Shown here: positions 1 through 8,842 of the stretch, one piece after another
How the letters are laid out: every line of letters starts with the position of its first letter
How positions within the stretch are numbered: position 1 is the stretch's first letter
From: Methylobacterium haplocladii
GTDB lineage: Bacteria; Pseudomonadota; Alphaproteobacteria; Rhizobiales; Beijerinckiaceae
Length of the DNA stretch: 64,000 nucleotides
Direction: 5' to 3'
Assembly (NCBI RefSeq): GCF_007992175.1
Contig: NZ_BJZT01000006.1
Coordinates: 1 to 64,000, forward strand
Made by a program: the position numbers and the translations under genes
The notes under the pieces: model-generated
What the model was told of the DNA's origin: nothing
Database searches by the model: none
The model's input: the letters and a program-made list of their open reading frames with translations, nothing else

Positions 1-338
1 GCCGAGCCGAGCGGGATCGTCAGGCTCTTGCCGCGCACAGCACCGGCGACGGCGTTGAGCGCGTAGTCGGAGGCGTTGCGCACGAGCCGCTCGACGAGCG
101 TCGTCGTCACGAGGAACCGCAGCGGACCGGCCATCCGCGCCGCGGCGGCGGCGGCCGCGGTGACGGCAAGCGGGATCAGCACGGTGCTGAGCGTCTGCGC
201 CCCGGCGACGACGGCGTCGCCCCATTGCACCACGACGTCGCTGGCGGCGGCCTGGACGGGGATGCAGGCCGTGACGAACACCGCGGGCAGGACCGCGGCG
301 ATGAGGCTGAGGGAGCGGAACGAGTTCGTTGCGGACAT
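1..338 (-). CDS. Holin-like membrane protein (partial, runs off left edge)
   Basis: Open frame from an ATG at 338 to the window edge, so the C-terminus is missing; 112 residues are visible. A GGAG ribosome site lies 8 bases upstream. The N-terminus is hydrophobic and signal-like, followed by an Ala-rich membrane segment (about residues 50-68). The next part contains a stretch resembling the LLH-type phage holin family (…VERLVRNASDYALN…AVRGKSLTIPL…). Its position directly downstream of an endolysin supports a lysis role, probably making membrane lesions for the endolysin. The holin call is an inference from composition, a weak family resemblance and neighbourhood. Confidence 0.5.
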   Translation of the reverse strand, partial: MSATNSFRSLSLIAAVLPAVFVTACIPVQAAASDVVVQWGDAVVAGAQTLSTVLIPLAVTAAAAAAARMAGPLRFLVTTTLVERLVRNASDYALNAVAGAVRGKSLTIPLGS

Positions 339-376
339 GACATTCTCCTCAAGAAAGGGTGTTCGGCCTTGAAGGC

Positions 377-949
377 TCAAGCGCGTAGGCCATCGCTGAT
401 GCGCTGCCAGAGCCGGGCGAGCGTGCCGGGCCGGTCGGGCAGCGCCGGATGCGCGCTGTCCGGTGGTTTCGGCACGGCGACGGGGCGCCCGTCGCCGCGG
501 CGGGCACGCGGCGGGGCGACGGCGTAGGGCGTGCGGAACTGGTCGTATTCGGCGAGGCGGCGCGAAACGATTTCGGGCGGCTTGCGCCATGCCAGGATCG
601 CCTCCGCGGCCCCTGCCCGGTCGCCGGCATTGAGCCGCCGCAGGAAGCCGGACCGCCGGAAGGCGCCGACACCGATGTTGAAGGCGATCGAGATCAGCGC
701 GTCGCGCTCGTGTTCGGCCACCGGCACCGTGAGGGAGGACAAGATCGGCAGGGCGTGACGCGCCAGATCCTCCAGGAACAGAGCGTCCGCCTGCCCTTGC
801 GTGATCCGCTGCCCGAGCCGGACGCCCTTGGTGTGGCCGTAGCCGATCGTCGGTACGCCGACGCTGTCGCAATAGGCCGTCAGCCGCACGCCCTCGCGCG
901 CCTTCAATGCCGCGATGCCGAGCGGCGTCATGATCGCGGATGCGGTCAT
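377..949 (-). CDS. Phage-type lysozyme (GH24 endolysin)
   Basis: 190-residue muramidase of glycoside hydrolase family 24, expected to cut the N-acetylmuramic acid/N-acetylglucosamine bond of peptidoglycan. The Glu-8-Asp-5-Thr catalytic spacing of T4-type lysozymes is exact: E19, D28 and T34, followed by IGYGHT. I place the start at 949 because GGAG lies 6 bases before it; an in-frame ATG at 961 (METT…) is the alternative. No signal peptide is evident, so export would need a holin. The C-terminus (about 140-190) is Pro/Arg-rich. It lies downstream of the GTA tail genes on the same strand and probably releases particles or remodels the wall during release. Confidence 0.9.
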   Translation of the reverse strand: MTASAIMTPLGIAALKAREGVRLTAYCDSVGVPTIGYGHTKGVRLGQRITQGQADALFLEDLARHALPILSSLTVPVAEHERDALISIAFNIGVGAFRRSGFLRRLNAGDRAGAAEAILAWRKPPEIVSRRLAEYDQFRTPYAVAPPRARRGDGRPVAVPKPPDSAHPALPDRPGTLARLWQRISDGLRA

Positions 950-1066
950 GGTGGTCTCCATGCTGTCGGGCGTCGGGAGCGGACGGCCGTAACCTGCGGA
1001 AAAGGGTCGGAAATCTTCGGGCAACACGGCCGCGCTAGTCAGGCAGCCCGATCGGGAGGGCTGCCG

Positions 1067-1189
1067 ATGACGCCGGAAGACAAGCAATGGGACCGGGCGG
1101 TCTGGACGCTCGATGCGGCGGCGACCGTGATCGTGGCCAGCCTCGCCCTGATGCTGTGTCTGTTGATGGGCTGGCGCTGGTTCGTGTGA
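1067..1189 (+). CDS. Small single-pass membrane protein (40 aa)
   Basis: Short plus-strand frame starting MTPEDKQWDRAVW with one hydrophobic helix (about residues 17-38) and a C-terminal WRWFV. A GGGAGGG ribosome site lies a few bases before the ATG. It is divergent from the endolysin and ends one base before the DUF2793 gene ends on the other strand, so it fills an otherwise empty gap. Size, topology and the endolysin neighbour would fit a pinholin- or spanin-like accessory, but there is no recognisable family motif. It could also be an unrelated small membrane protein. Confidence 0.55.
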   Translation: MTPEDKQWDRAVWTLDAAATVIVASLALMLCLLMGWRWFV

Positions 1190-2785
1190 TCAGGCCATCT
1201 GCCGGCCACCGAACAGGGAATCGCTCGCGGCGACGTAGCCGTCCGCGCCGCTGAAGCGCACGAAGACCTCGACCGTGTCGCCGGCCGCGAGCTTCAGGGC
1301 GGTAGAAAGGTCGATCGCTGTGACCCCGTCGACGAGGATGCCAGTCGCGGAGGCGCGACCGCGTCCAGCCGGAGCGCCGTTCCTGTAGAACTGTACTTCA
1401 AGAGCAGTCGGCGCATTGCTGCCGTTCTTCTTGAAGACCAAGGCGGTATCGAAACCGTAGAGGCTGGCTTCCGGCGCGACGAAGCGGTTGCTCGCAGCGA
1501 TGAAGGCACCCTGGTCGTTGCTGTCGGCGGTGTTGAACTGCACCTTCGTCCAAGTCGCAGCCGCAACGTAGTTGTCGAAGCTCGTGCTGCTGGCGAACTT
1601 GGCGAAGTTGCTGATCCGCGCCCAGGCGGTACCGGTATGCCACTTGAGGGCCGCGGCTGTGCTGTTGGCGTAGAGCTGCCCCTGTCCAACGCCGACTGTC
1701 GGGTCGGAGGCCATCGGCAGCAGTCGGATGGAGCCGTTGGATTCGGCCGAGAAGACTTCCACGATGCCGGCTGCGCCGGTGGGGGTCGTGCGAAACACCA
1801 CGCGCGCACCTTGCGCAGAATCGGTCCAGGCTTCCGTCGCGACGAAGGCCACCTGCGCCCGCGCCGCGCCGCCATAGGCGGTCGCACCGTAGCCGAAGGC
1901 CGAGAATTGGCCGATCGTCGCTCCGGTCTGGAGTGCCGTAGGCATTGCGGCCGTGCCGGCCGCCGCACGGAAGATGAAGTTGCCGGGAGTGTTGCTGCCG
2001 AAGCCGTCGAAGACCAGCCGCGCCTGCAGCCCGTCGGCGCCCGACACCCGCAAAACCGTTTGTGAGAGGCTGTCGGGCAGCGCGCCGGCATTGGCGCTGA
2101 TCTCCAGCGGGCCGGCGATCCGCCCGAGCGTGAGACGTCCGGTAGCGGCCGAGGCAGTCAGCGGCGTGAAGAAGGCGGCCCCGTCCGGGCTGACCTTCAG
2201 GGCAAAATCGTCGGAGCCGAGCGTGCCGAACAACGCCCGGGTCGAGAACCCGGTCTGGACGGTCAGGGCGGCATCCCGGGCCGAAGCCTGCTTGTTCAGC
2301 GTCACGCGCAGGTTGCCGGAGCCCGGCGTGACGTCGTCCCAGGAGAGAAGGGCGGCGTCGGATTTCAGGGCGAAACGGTTGGTGGCGTCGGCCGCGGTGC
2401 CGATGCCGAGGCGGGTGAGATTCTGGAGTGCCGTCAGGCTCCCGCGGAAACTCGCCCAGGCCGTGCCGGTGAACACATAGAGGTCGGCCTCGTCGATGAC
2501 GTAGGCGAACCAGCCGGGCCGGGGCACGGCGCCGACCCAGACCCCGTCGGCGAAGCGCACCACCTGCCCCGACAAGCCGGCCCAGGCGCCGGTGGGGCTC
2601 GGGACCGTGACGAGATAGCGGTCGCCGTCCATCGGGTTCACCGGCGGAGCGGCGAGATCCTTGTCGAGGCAGGCGAGCTGCACCAGCGCGTCGAGGGCGG
2701 CCAGCGCCTCGTTGTGGGTGACGTGCTTCTGCGCCTGGGCCGCCGCGAGCAGCGGCAGACCGAGGTTGCGCGTGGTGTCCGCCAT
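1190..2785 (-). CDS. DUF2793 protein, tail-fibre-like, with C1q-like C-terminus
   Basis: 531 residues. The N-terminal ~110 residues match the DUF2793 pattern found after GTA tail genes (…LGLPLLAAAQAQKHVTHNEAL…, then a GDRYLV segment and a GW/VYVF beta-rich region). The middle is beta-rich, Ala/Thr/Gly-rich and fibre-like. The last ~135 residues look like a C1q/TNF-type beta sandwich, ending with …VEVFVRFSGADGY…SLFGGRQMA. This suggests a trimeric receptor-binding tip; the fold assignment is by eye. It starts 20 bases downstream of the tail-tip gene. In-frame ATGs further upstream would overlap that gene heavily and are rejected. Confidence 0.82.
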   Translation of the reverse strand: MADTTRNLGLPLLAAAQAQKHVTHNEALAALDALVQLACLDKDLAAPPVNPMDGDRYLVTVPSPTGAWAGLSGQVVRFADGVWVGAVPRPGWFAYVIDEADLYVFTGTAWASFRGSLTALQNLTRLGIGTAADATNRFALKSDAALLSWDDVTPGSGNLRVTLNKQASARDAALTVQTGFSTRALFGTLGSDDFALKVSPDGAAFFTPLTASAATGRLTLGRIAGPLEISANAGALPDSLSQTVLRVSGADGLQARLVFDGFGSNTPGNFIFRAAAGTAAMPTALQTGATIGQFSAFGYGATAYGGAARAQVAFVATEAWTDSAQGARVVFRTTPTGAAGIVEVFSAESNGSIRLLPMASDPTVGVGQGQLYANSTAAALKWHTGTAWARISNFAKFASSTSFDNYVAAATWTKVQFNTADSNDQGAFIAASNRFVAPEASLYGFDTALVFKKNGSNAPTALEVQFYRNGAPAGRGRASATGILVDGVTAIDLSTALKLAAGDTVEVFVRFSGADGYVAASDSLFGGRQMA

Positions 2786-2805
2786 GGGGATCTCCGTGGT
2801 GTCGG

Positions 2806-5800
2806 TCAGGCCCTGCGGACCGGCAGGCGCGCCCGGGTCGCGGGTGAGCGGCCGGCGAGCGTGCCGACCTGGGCAACCGCCGCCTCGATCGCGGTCTGAG
2901 GGCCGCCGAAATCGGCCGTCTCGTCGGCGGCCGCGTAGAGCGCGCTCGGCTGCGTCGCGTTCAGGGAGCGGGCGAGGCTGCCGTCGTTCCGAAGGATGTC
3001 GAGGACGTAGACCTCCGACGTCTCGTCGAAGGGGATCTCGGCGGCCTCCCAGGCGTCGGCGTCGCGCCGTGCCCGGCGGACCCAGCTGAAGCGCACGCCG
3101 CCGCTCTCCCGCCGCGCCCGCAGATGGACCGGGCGAAGCGGCATGAATGCGCCGAGCCCGGCGCTCGCCGTGAAGCCGATGGCCGTCGGGTCGGCCGGAT
3201 CGCGGTCGGCCGGACCGACACGGTAGGCGAAGGCGCGGCCGGCGTCGTCGAGGCGCTCGACCAGGGGCACCACGGCGCCGTCGTCGAGGCGCACGATCGG
3301 CGCTCCGGCCGGAACCGTTCGCGATGCCGCCGCCTCGCTGCCGGCGAGCCCGCGCAGGAGGTTCCGGAGACGATAGGTGCCCTCGCCGATCAGCTCCGCG
3401 CCGGCAGCCGACAGGATCTCGACGACGCCACCTGCGCCGACGATTGCGAAGAGGTTCGCGCCGGCCAAGGCCGTCGTCTCCTCCACCGAGGCGAGACCCT
3501 CGGCATGGCGCAGGGTGACGTCGAGCGTCGCGGCCCGGTCGAAGCGCCAGACCGGGCCAGGGGGCAGCAGCGACAGCGTGCGTCCGAGGCAGGCCGGATG
3601 GTCGACGATGCGCTGCACGGCCAGCGCCGTGCCCGCACCGGCCGAGCGCCATACGGCCACCGCGCCCGGCCAGGGATCGGCCGCCACGGCAAGGTATTGC
3701 AGCGGCACCGGATCGCCGCGGGTCACCGGCAGGTCGAGGGCCAGCGCGAAGACCGGGCCCGGAAGCGCCGGGGGGCTGCGGTACCGCCGCGCGTCGGACG
3801 CCGCCGGACCCGCGCCCTCATCCGTCACGACCGGCACGCCGCCGGTCTCGATCCGCCGCCCGGCCGGCCCGTCGCCGATGCGCAGGATCCGGTGGAGGCT
3901 GCCGTCGGGCAGGATCACCCGGTCGCCCGGCTCCAGGTCGATGCGGCGGGGACTGATCGCGAAGCTACCTGTGTCGCGGGCGGCAAGCGCCACATCGAGA
4001 GCGGCTTCCGCAAGCCCTTGCGCGTATCCGCGCCGTGTGACGACAGCGGTCTCGATCCGGCTCTCGCGCCGCCGTGCGCCGGCCGGCCGCAGGGCGGCGG
4101 CGGTGGCACGGCGATACGCCTCGCTCTCGCCGTCGCTGAAGCCGATTTCCAACGTGCGAGGCAGAGCACTCTCTTCGGCGCGCACGAGGCTGAGCGGGAC
4201 CGATCCATCGCGCGGGACGACGAGATCGGCCTCGGCCAAGGCGACGGGCGCGGCCTTCTGCGGGCCGCTGATCCGCAGGCGTCCTGCCGTCGCGGAGACG
4301 TCGAGGCCGAAGAGCTGACACAGCGGTTCGAGCACGCCGCGCGCCGCGAGCGGCCGGTCGATGACGAAGCCGTCGAGGACTCCGTCCGCCTCGATGGCGA
4401 GGGGTGCCGCGATGCCGAAATCCGACAGGATCGCAGCGAGCAGCCGGTCGAGTTCCTGGCCCTCGACCCGTCCTGTGATCCAGTGACCGAGCGCCCAGTT
4501 GCCGGCGTCGGACCAGACCGTGCCGAAATCCGGAAAGGCCGGGAACGGCCGCGCGTCCCAGCACCAAATGAATACGCTGGCCGGATCGACCATGCGCAGG
4601 CCCGTGCCCGGCCAGACCGGATTGTGAGCCGGCTCGAAACCGGCAAGGGCAGGATCGAATCGCGCAAGGATCGCTTCGAGGCCACGGGCCTGGATCAGCT
4701 CGTCCCGGCCGCCGCGGGAGAAGGGCGGCAACGCGTTCTCCGCGGATTTCGGGTCGGGAAACACGTTGGGGCCGTTGGTGGCGCGGTCGCTCGCCGGGAT
4801 GCCGATCTCGGTGAGCCAGATCGGCTTCGAGCCCGGCGCCCAGGCGGTGGCTACCGTCTCGATCCCGCCGTCGCGCTCGACATGCCGGTTCGACCACCAG
4901 GCGACCAGATCTTTTGGCCGGTAGATCCAGGGCTTGTCGTAGGCGCCATCGGTGATGGGCATGCGGACCTGCGCGGCGCGGTCGGCCTCGTTCGCATAGT
5001 ACCAGTCGAAGGCCTCGCCCGCGCCGAGGCAGCTCTTCAGGTAGGCGCGGTCGTGGATCGTGGGGCTGAACGCGGCATCGGCATGCGTGTCGCCGTCGCG
5101 CCAGTCGGAGAGCGGCGGATAGTAGTCGATGCCCACGGCGTCGATCGCCGCGTCGGCGAACAGCGCGTCGAGGGGGAAGCGGATGGTCGCGCCGCCGTCG
5201 CGGACATGGGCGCCGTACTCGGTCCAGTCGGCCGCGTAGACGAGCTTTTCGCCATTTGCGAGGACCGCGCGAACCTCGTGTGCAAGGCTGCGCAGGGCCT
5301 CGACCGCCGGATAGGTGCCCCCGGCCCCGCGCACCCGGGTGAGTCCCAAAAACTCGCTGCCGAGGACGAAGCCCGCGAGCTCCTTGCCGGCCAGCAGGCT
5401 GGCGTAGTGCAGCACGAACCGGCGAAGGCCCTCCTCGCGCGTAAAGAGCGACGCGACTTGGCTCGCGGCTGCGGCCGTCCCGTCGGGGCTTCCGACGACG
5501 CCCGGAGCCGGGTCGCAGGTGATGCGCCCGCGCCAGGGATAAGCCGGCTGGGTCTGCCCGGGGCGGCGTGGATCGGGCAGGGCGTTGCCCGCAGGCACGT
5601 CCATCATCAGGAACGGGTAGAGCACCACGCCGAGTCCGCGCCGCCTCAGCTCCGCGACGAGCCGCAGCAGGCCGGCATCGGAGGGCGTGCCGCCATAGGC
5701 CGGGCTGCCGTCGCGCATGGAAACCACGCCCGCATTCGCGCGAGTGAGGCCGGCGACGCTCCAGACGTCGCCGGTGGTCACTTTCGCCGCGTTGTCGACG

Positions 5801-6687
5801 CGCGGGGCGACGGTGCATTGACCGGCGCGCAGATCGCTCCCGAACCAGGCCACCACCACCGAGACCTTCGCGAGGTTCGGGCAGAGCGCCTGCAGCGCGT
5901 CGAGGGAGGCCAGCACGTCGCCGGCGCCTTGCAGCTGGAAACGGTTGGCCGGCCGCGTCGTGCCGAGACCGGCATCCTCGCTAACCGGCACCGGATCGAG
6001 ACCGAACTCGGTGGAGCCGGGGATCAAGCAGACCGCCCGGATCTTCGAGGCGATGCCGCCGACCGGGCGGATCACCTCGAAGGCGAATTGCGGGATGCGG
6101 TTGCCGAACTCCGCCAGCGCCAGCCGCTCGAACACCACGTAGGCGAGCCCGCGATAGGCCGGCGCGTTGCCCGTGGCTTCCTTGGCGACGATGAGCGGGT
6201 CGGGCTCCTGATCCGCGCGTCCGGTATGGACGCGCAGGGTCAGCTTGGTCAGGTCGATCTCGGCGCCGTCCGCCCAGATCCGGCGCACGAAGGCGATCTC
6301 TCCGGCGCAGAGCCCGACCGCGAGGTTGGCATAGTAGCTATAGGCCGTGCGGACGGTTTTCTGGCCGCCGCCGCCCTTGGAGCCCGAGGACGAGCGCTCC
6401 ACCATGGTGTTGGCCACTTCCAGCGGCCGCGTCGCCCAGATCAGGGTGCCCCCGATGCGGGCGCGGCCGTAGACGCGTGGGATCGGCTCGCCCTCCGTCG
6501 AGGTCAGCCCGGCGACGTCGGTCAGCCGCGGCCCCTCGACGAAGCGCGGGCTCGTACCGCCGAACAACGCACCGTCGAGCGCCGAGCCGCCGGCCGCGCC
6601 AAGCGCCCGGCCTACCACCGATCCGATCGGACCGCCGACGGCCGACCCGACCGCACCGCCCACCGTCTCCAGTATCAGGGTCGCCAT
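2806..6687 (-). CDS. GTA baseplate/tail-tip megaprotein (g15-type)
   Basis: 1293 residues, the largest protein of the cluster, equivalent to RcGTA g15 ('megatron'). A Gly/Ala-rich hydrophobic N-terminus (MATLILETVGGAVGSAVGG) comes first, then a phage-tail hub domain, then a GTA TIM-barrel-like domain (about 400-750, with GIDYYPPLSDWRDG and WLTEIGIPASD reminiscent of glycosidases), then a tail_3-type region and a fibronectin-like end. It probably forms the tail tip that contacts and crosses the recipient envelope. A GGAGGA site lies 6 bases before the chosen ATG; the NlpC/P60 gene overlaps its start by 13 bases, implying translational coupling. Confidence 0.95.
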   Translation of the reverse strand: MATLILETVGGAVGSAVGGPIGSVVGRALGAAGGSALDGALFGGTSPRFVEGPRLTDVAGLTSTEGEPIPRVYGRARIGGTLIWATRPLEVANTMVERSSSGSKGGGGQKTVRTAYSYYANLAVGLCAGEIAFVRRIWADGAEIDLTKLTLRVHTGRADQEPDPLIVAKEATGNAPAYRGLAYVVFERLALAEFGNRIPQFAFEVIRPVGGIASKIRAVCLIPGSTEFGLDPVPVSEDAGLGTTRPANRFQLQGAGDVLASLDALQALCPNLAKVSVVVAWFGSDLRAGQCTVAPRVDNAAKVTTGDVWSVAGLTRANAGVVSMRDGSPAYGGTPSDAGLLRLVAELRRRGLGVVLYPFLMMDVPAGNALPDPRRPGQTQPAYPWRGRITCDPAPGVVGSPDGTAAAASQVASLFTREEGLRRFVLHYASLLAGKELAGFVLGSEFLGLTRVRGAGGTYPAVEALRSLAHEVRAVLANGEKLVYAADWTEYGAHVRDGGATIRFPLDALFADAAIDAVGIDYYPPLSDWRDGDTHADAAFSPTIHDRAYLKSCLGAGEAFDWYYANEADRAAQVRMPITDGAYDKPWIYRPKDLVAWWSNRHVERDGGIETVATAWAPGSKPIWLTEIGIPASDRATNGPNVFPDPKSAENALPPFSRGGRDELIQARGLEAILARFDPALAGFEPAHNPVWPGTGLRMVDPASVFIWCWDARPFPAFPDFGTVWSDAGNWALGHWITGRVEGQELDRLLAAILSDFGIAAPLAIEADGVLDGFVIDRPLAARGVLEPLCQLFGLDVSATAGRLRISGPQKAAPVALAEADLVVPRDGSVPLSLVRAEESALPRTLEIGFSDGESEAYRRATAAALRPAGARRRESRIETAVVTRRGYAQGLAEAALDVALAARDTGSFAISPRRIDLEPGDRVILPDGSLHRILRIGDGPAGRRIETGGVPVVTDEGAGPAASDARRYRSPPALPGPVFALALDLPVTRGDPVPLQYLAVAADPWPGAVAVWRSAGAGTALAVQRIVDHPACLGRTLSLLPPGPVWRFDRAATLDVTLRHAEGLASVEETTALAGANLFAIVGAGGVVEILSAAGAELIGEGTYRLRNLLRGLAGSEAAASRTVPAGAPIVRLDDGAVVPLVERLDDAGRAFAYRVGPADRDPADPTAIGFTASAGLGAFMPLRPVHLRARRESGGVRFSWVRRARRDADAWEAAEIPFDETSEVYVLDILRNDGSLARSLNATQPSALYAAADETADFGGPQTAIEAAVAQVGTLAGRSPATRARLPVRRA

Positions 6688-7142
6688 GGAGCATCCTCCG
6701 GAAACCTGAACACGTGCGCGAGGTGCCGCCGCCACCACGACGTGACAACCACCTCGGTGACGACAGCGCCGTCATGGGCGTGGACCATCGTGCCCGCGCC
6801 CGTGGCGATGGCGCAGTGCTTCGCAGGGAGATGCGCACGGAAGGCGAAGAGCAGGACGTCGCCGGGCTGCGGCCGTGTTTCGAGGCCGGCGGGGCGGAGA
6901 TGCCGCCGTGCAGCCTCGACCAGCGGATCCACGCCATCCGCCGCCTCGGCCCAGCCGGCCGCATAGGGCGGAGGCGTCTCCGGCTCGTCTCCGACGACCT
7001 CGCGCCAGACACCGCGCAACAGCCCGAGACAATCGCAGCCGACACCCTTCAGGGAGGCCTGGTGACGGTAGGGCGTGCCGATCCAGGTACGGGCCTCACT
7101 GACGATGGCTTGGGTGAGATCGAGCGGCACGGGGAACAGCAT
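6675..7142 (-). CDS. NlpC/P60 cell-wall peptidase (GTA g14-type)
   Basis: 155 residues. Cysteine peptidase of the NlpC/P60 superfamily: the DCxG nucleophile motif is at residues 37-40 (C38) and the His motif at H109 (HCAIATG). In phage tails these cut peptidoglycan stem peptides during DNA entry. The ATG at 7142 is preferred over a GTG at 7148 because CGAGG then sits 7 bases upstream. It overlaps the tail-tip gene by 13 bases and follows a repeat-bearing gap after the DUF2163 gene. Confidence 0.93.
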   Translation of the reverse strand: MLFPVPLDLTQAIVSEARTWIGTPYRHQASLKGVGCDCLGLLRGVWREVVGDEPETPPPYAAGWAEAADGVDPLVEAARRHLRPAGLETRPQPGDVLLFAFRAHLPAKHCAIATGAGTMVHAHDGAVVTEVVVTSWWRRHLAHVFRFPEDAPWRP

Positions 7143-7171
7143 GCTCACACCTCGAAGGAACGGCGCGAAAA

Positions 7172-7232
7172 CCCTCTCCCCTCTGCGGGAGAGGGCGGCC
7201 CCTGCGTGAGCAGGGGTCGGGAGAGGGGAGCG
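7172..7232. repeat. REP-like palindromic repeat, family A
   Basis: Nested inverted repeat in the gap between the g13- and g14-type genes. An outer CCCTCTCCCC/GGGGAGAGGG-type arm pair surrounds an inner CCCCTGC/GCAGGGG hairpin. The same element occurs twice, in opposite orientation, at 25573-25707 in front of lspA. Such elements are dispersed intergenic repeats in related genomes. Here it could weaken or terminate GTA read-through. Confidence 0.85.
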
Positions 7233-7244
7233 GGTTTGAGCGCC

Positions 7245-8138
7245 TCACCGAAACAGGCTCCCGCCATCGAGCGCGGTGCTCGATCCGGGCGCGGGGCGCA
7301 CCACGAAGTCGTTACCCGGCATGTGCGGAAAACCCTGAAAGTTCAGGCTGTTCGCGAACTTTCCGCGGCAGGTCGAGAAACGCTTGTCGCAGCCGGCCGT
7401 GAGGATGAAAGCGTCGCCCGGCGCGACGTTGCGCGCCGGCGGCTGCCAGAGGTCGAGGGCCACGGTCGCGTCGGTGCGCGTCTGACTGCGGATGTCCGCG
7501 TCGAGGCCGGCATTGGCGCCGCCCGTCCAGCGCAGGCGCCCGCCCGTGAACCAGCCGGTCGCGAAGGAGCCCGCGAGCGCGACGGCGAGGCGGGCCGGTC
7601 CGGGTGCGGCGAACACCGTCCCGCTGCTGCGCCAGCGCATGTCCGAGAGGTCGATGCCGCAGCGGGGCTCGCCGAGCTCGGCGTCGCAGGTGGCGCGGTA
7701 GAGGCGACCCTGCTCGACGTCGAGGCGGTGCATCAGGCCGCGCAGTTCGGCAACGAAGGCGGTGCCCGCGCGGCGGATCTCACCGATGGTGGCCACGTCG
7801 AGGAGCAGCCGCGCCTCGGGCGCGCTCCAATCGACCAGCCAGGTCTCGACGCTCGCGCCATCGAACAAGCCCGCGGACACGTCGTCCGGTGCGATTCCCG
7901 CCGAGGTCAGCGCCCCGGCGACGTCACCGCCCCCGACCGCGAAGCCGAGCTCGGCGCTCGCCTCGGCCGCCTCGAGCCCGGTGCGGGCGGCGTAGGTCAG
8001 GCGGTCGAGGGTCAGGTCGCGATCGTGGTCGGTGAAGCCGAAGGCCAGCCCGTCCGGCCGCGTCAGCGACCAGCAATGGCACAAGGTCGTCGCCCCGCCG
8101 GACAGGCGCGCGGCGAGGGCGGCGGGGATGGCGCGCAT
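7245..8138 (-). CDS. GTA hub protein, DUF2163 (g13-type)
   Basis: 297 residues. N-terminal DUF2163 domain (FGFTDHDRDL near residues 33-42 is characteristic) followed by a BR0599-type C-terminal domain. Four cysteines in two groups (CDAELGEPRC near 175 and CDKRFSTC near 260) fit the iron-sulfur centre proposed for tail hub proteins of this kind. It would connect the distal tail to the tail-tip protein. The start ATG follows the DUF2460 gene by 22 bases on the same strand. Confidence 0.92.
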   Translation of the reverse strand: MRAIPAALAARLSGGATTLCHCWSLTRPDGLAFGFTDHDRDLTLDRLTYAARTGLEAAEASAELGFAVGGGDVAGALTSAGIAPDDVSAGLFDGASVETWLVDWSAPEARLLLDVATIGEIRRAGTAFVAELRGLMHRLDVEQGRLYRATCDAELGEPRCGIDLSDMRWRSSGTVFAAPGPARLAVALAGSFATGWFTGGRLRWTGGANAGLDADIRSQTRTDATVALDLWQPPARNVAPGDAFILTAGCDKRFSTCRGKFANSLNFQGFPHMPGNDFVVRPAPGSSTALDGGSLFR

Positions 8139-8160
8139 GGGAAATCCTCGGTCTCCGGCG

Positions 8161-8802
8161 CTACGGCACGATTTCGATCAGCGGCACCTTCGGGATCTCA
8201 CCGGCGGTGAAGGCGGCGAGGTCGATCACGAGGTCGTCGGTATCGAAGCGCACAGGCACGTCGAACTCATAGCCGGCGGTGACGCGCGCACCCGCCGCCG
8301 GCACCGCGTTGGCCACGAAGGTGACGAGCCCGGTCGTCGCGTCGCAGGCGAATTTCGCGGCCGGCACCTCGATGCCGTTCACGGCGAGCCGCACGCTGCC
8401 GGCGACCGGTTTCTGGATTGCGCGGCGGTAGGGCGCCGGCCCGCTGCCGTAGGTCTTTGCGAGCGCGAAGACGGCGTTGCCGCCCGTGCCGGTGCCGAGC
8501 GGCTGGTCGGTCGGGGCGGGCACGGCGCTTGGTGGGCCGGAGCGGTGGTCGACCCGGTCGCGGTAGCGAAACCCGTAGAGGCGCCCGCGCCGCTCCTCGA
8601 AGAAGCCGAGCACCGCGTGCAGCGCGTCGAGGGTACGGATGCCGAAGCCGGCATCGTAGCGCCGCCGCGAATCCGCCCACCGGCTGTTGCGGTGCTCACG
8701 CCCCGAGGCCAGCGTGACGATCTCCGTCAGCCGGCTTGGGCCCCCGCTGCCGCGTAGAGCCACGTCGAGGGGGAAGCGGACTTCGTGGAAGTCGGTGGGC
8801 AT
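8161..8802 (-). CDS. GTA distal tail protein, DUF2460 (g12-type)
   Basis: 213 residues. Opens MPTDFHEVRFPLDVALRG, typical of DUF2460/TIGR02217 proteins, with GREHRN and RRRYDAGFGIRTLDALHAV following. It is a structural component at the distal end of the tail tube, between tube and hub. A strong GGAGGAGAGG ribosome site stands just upstream of the chosen ATG; in-frame codons further upstream fall inside the tape-measure gene. Confidence 0.92.
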   Translation of the reverse strand: MPTDFHEVRFPLDVALRGSGGPSRLTEIVTLASGREHRNSRWADSRRRYDAGFGIRTLDALHAVLGFFEERRGRLYGFRYRDRVDHRSGPPSAVPAPTDQPLGTGTGGNAVFALAKTYGSGPAPYRRAIQKPVAGSVRLAVNGIEVPAAKFACDATTGLVTFVANAVPAAGARVTAGYEFDVPVRFDTDDLVIDLAAFTAGEIPKVPLIEIVP

Positions 8803-8842
8803 GACCTCTCCTCCGAGCGGTGGCGCTGATCGGTCCCGGTGC

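Noticed and set aside
3124..6966. A 1280-codon open frame on the plus strand opposite the tail-tip gene
   Set aside because: Shadow frame typical of GC-rich coding DNA. The minus-strand frame has recognisable GTA domains and a strong ribosome site, while the plus frame is Arg/Gly/Ala noise.
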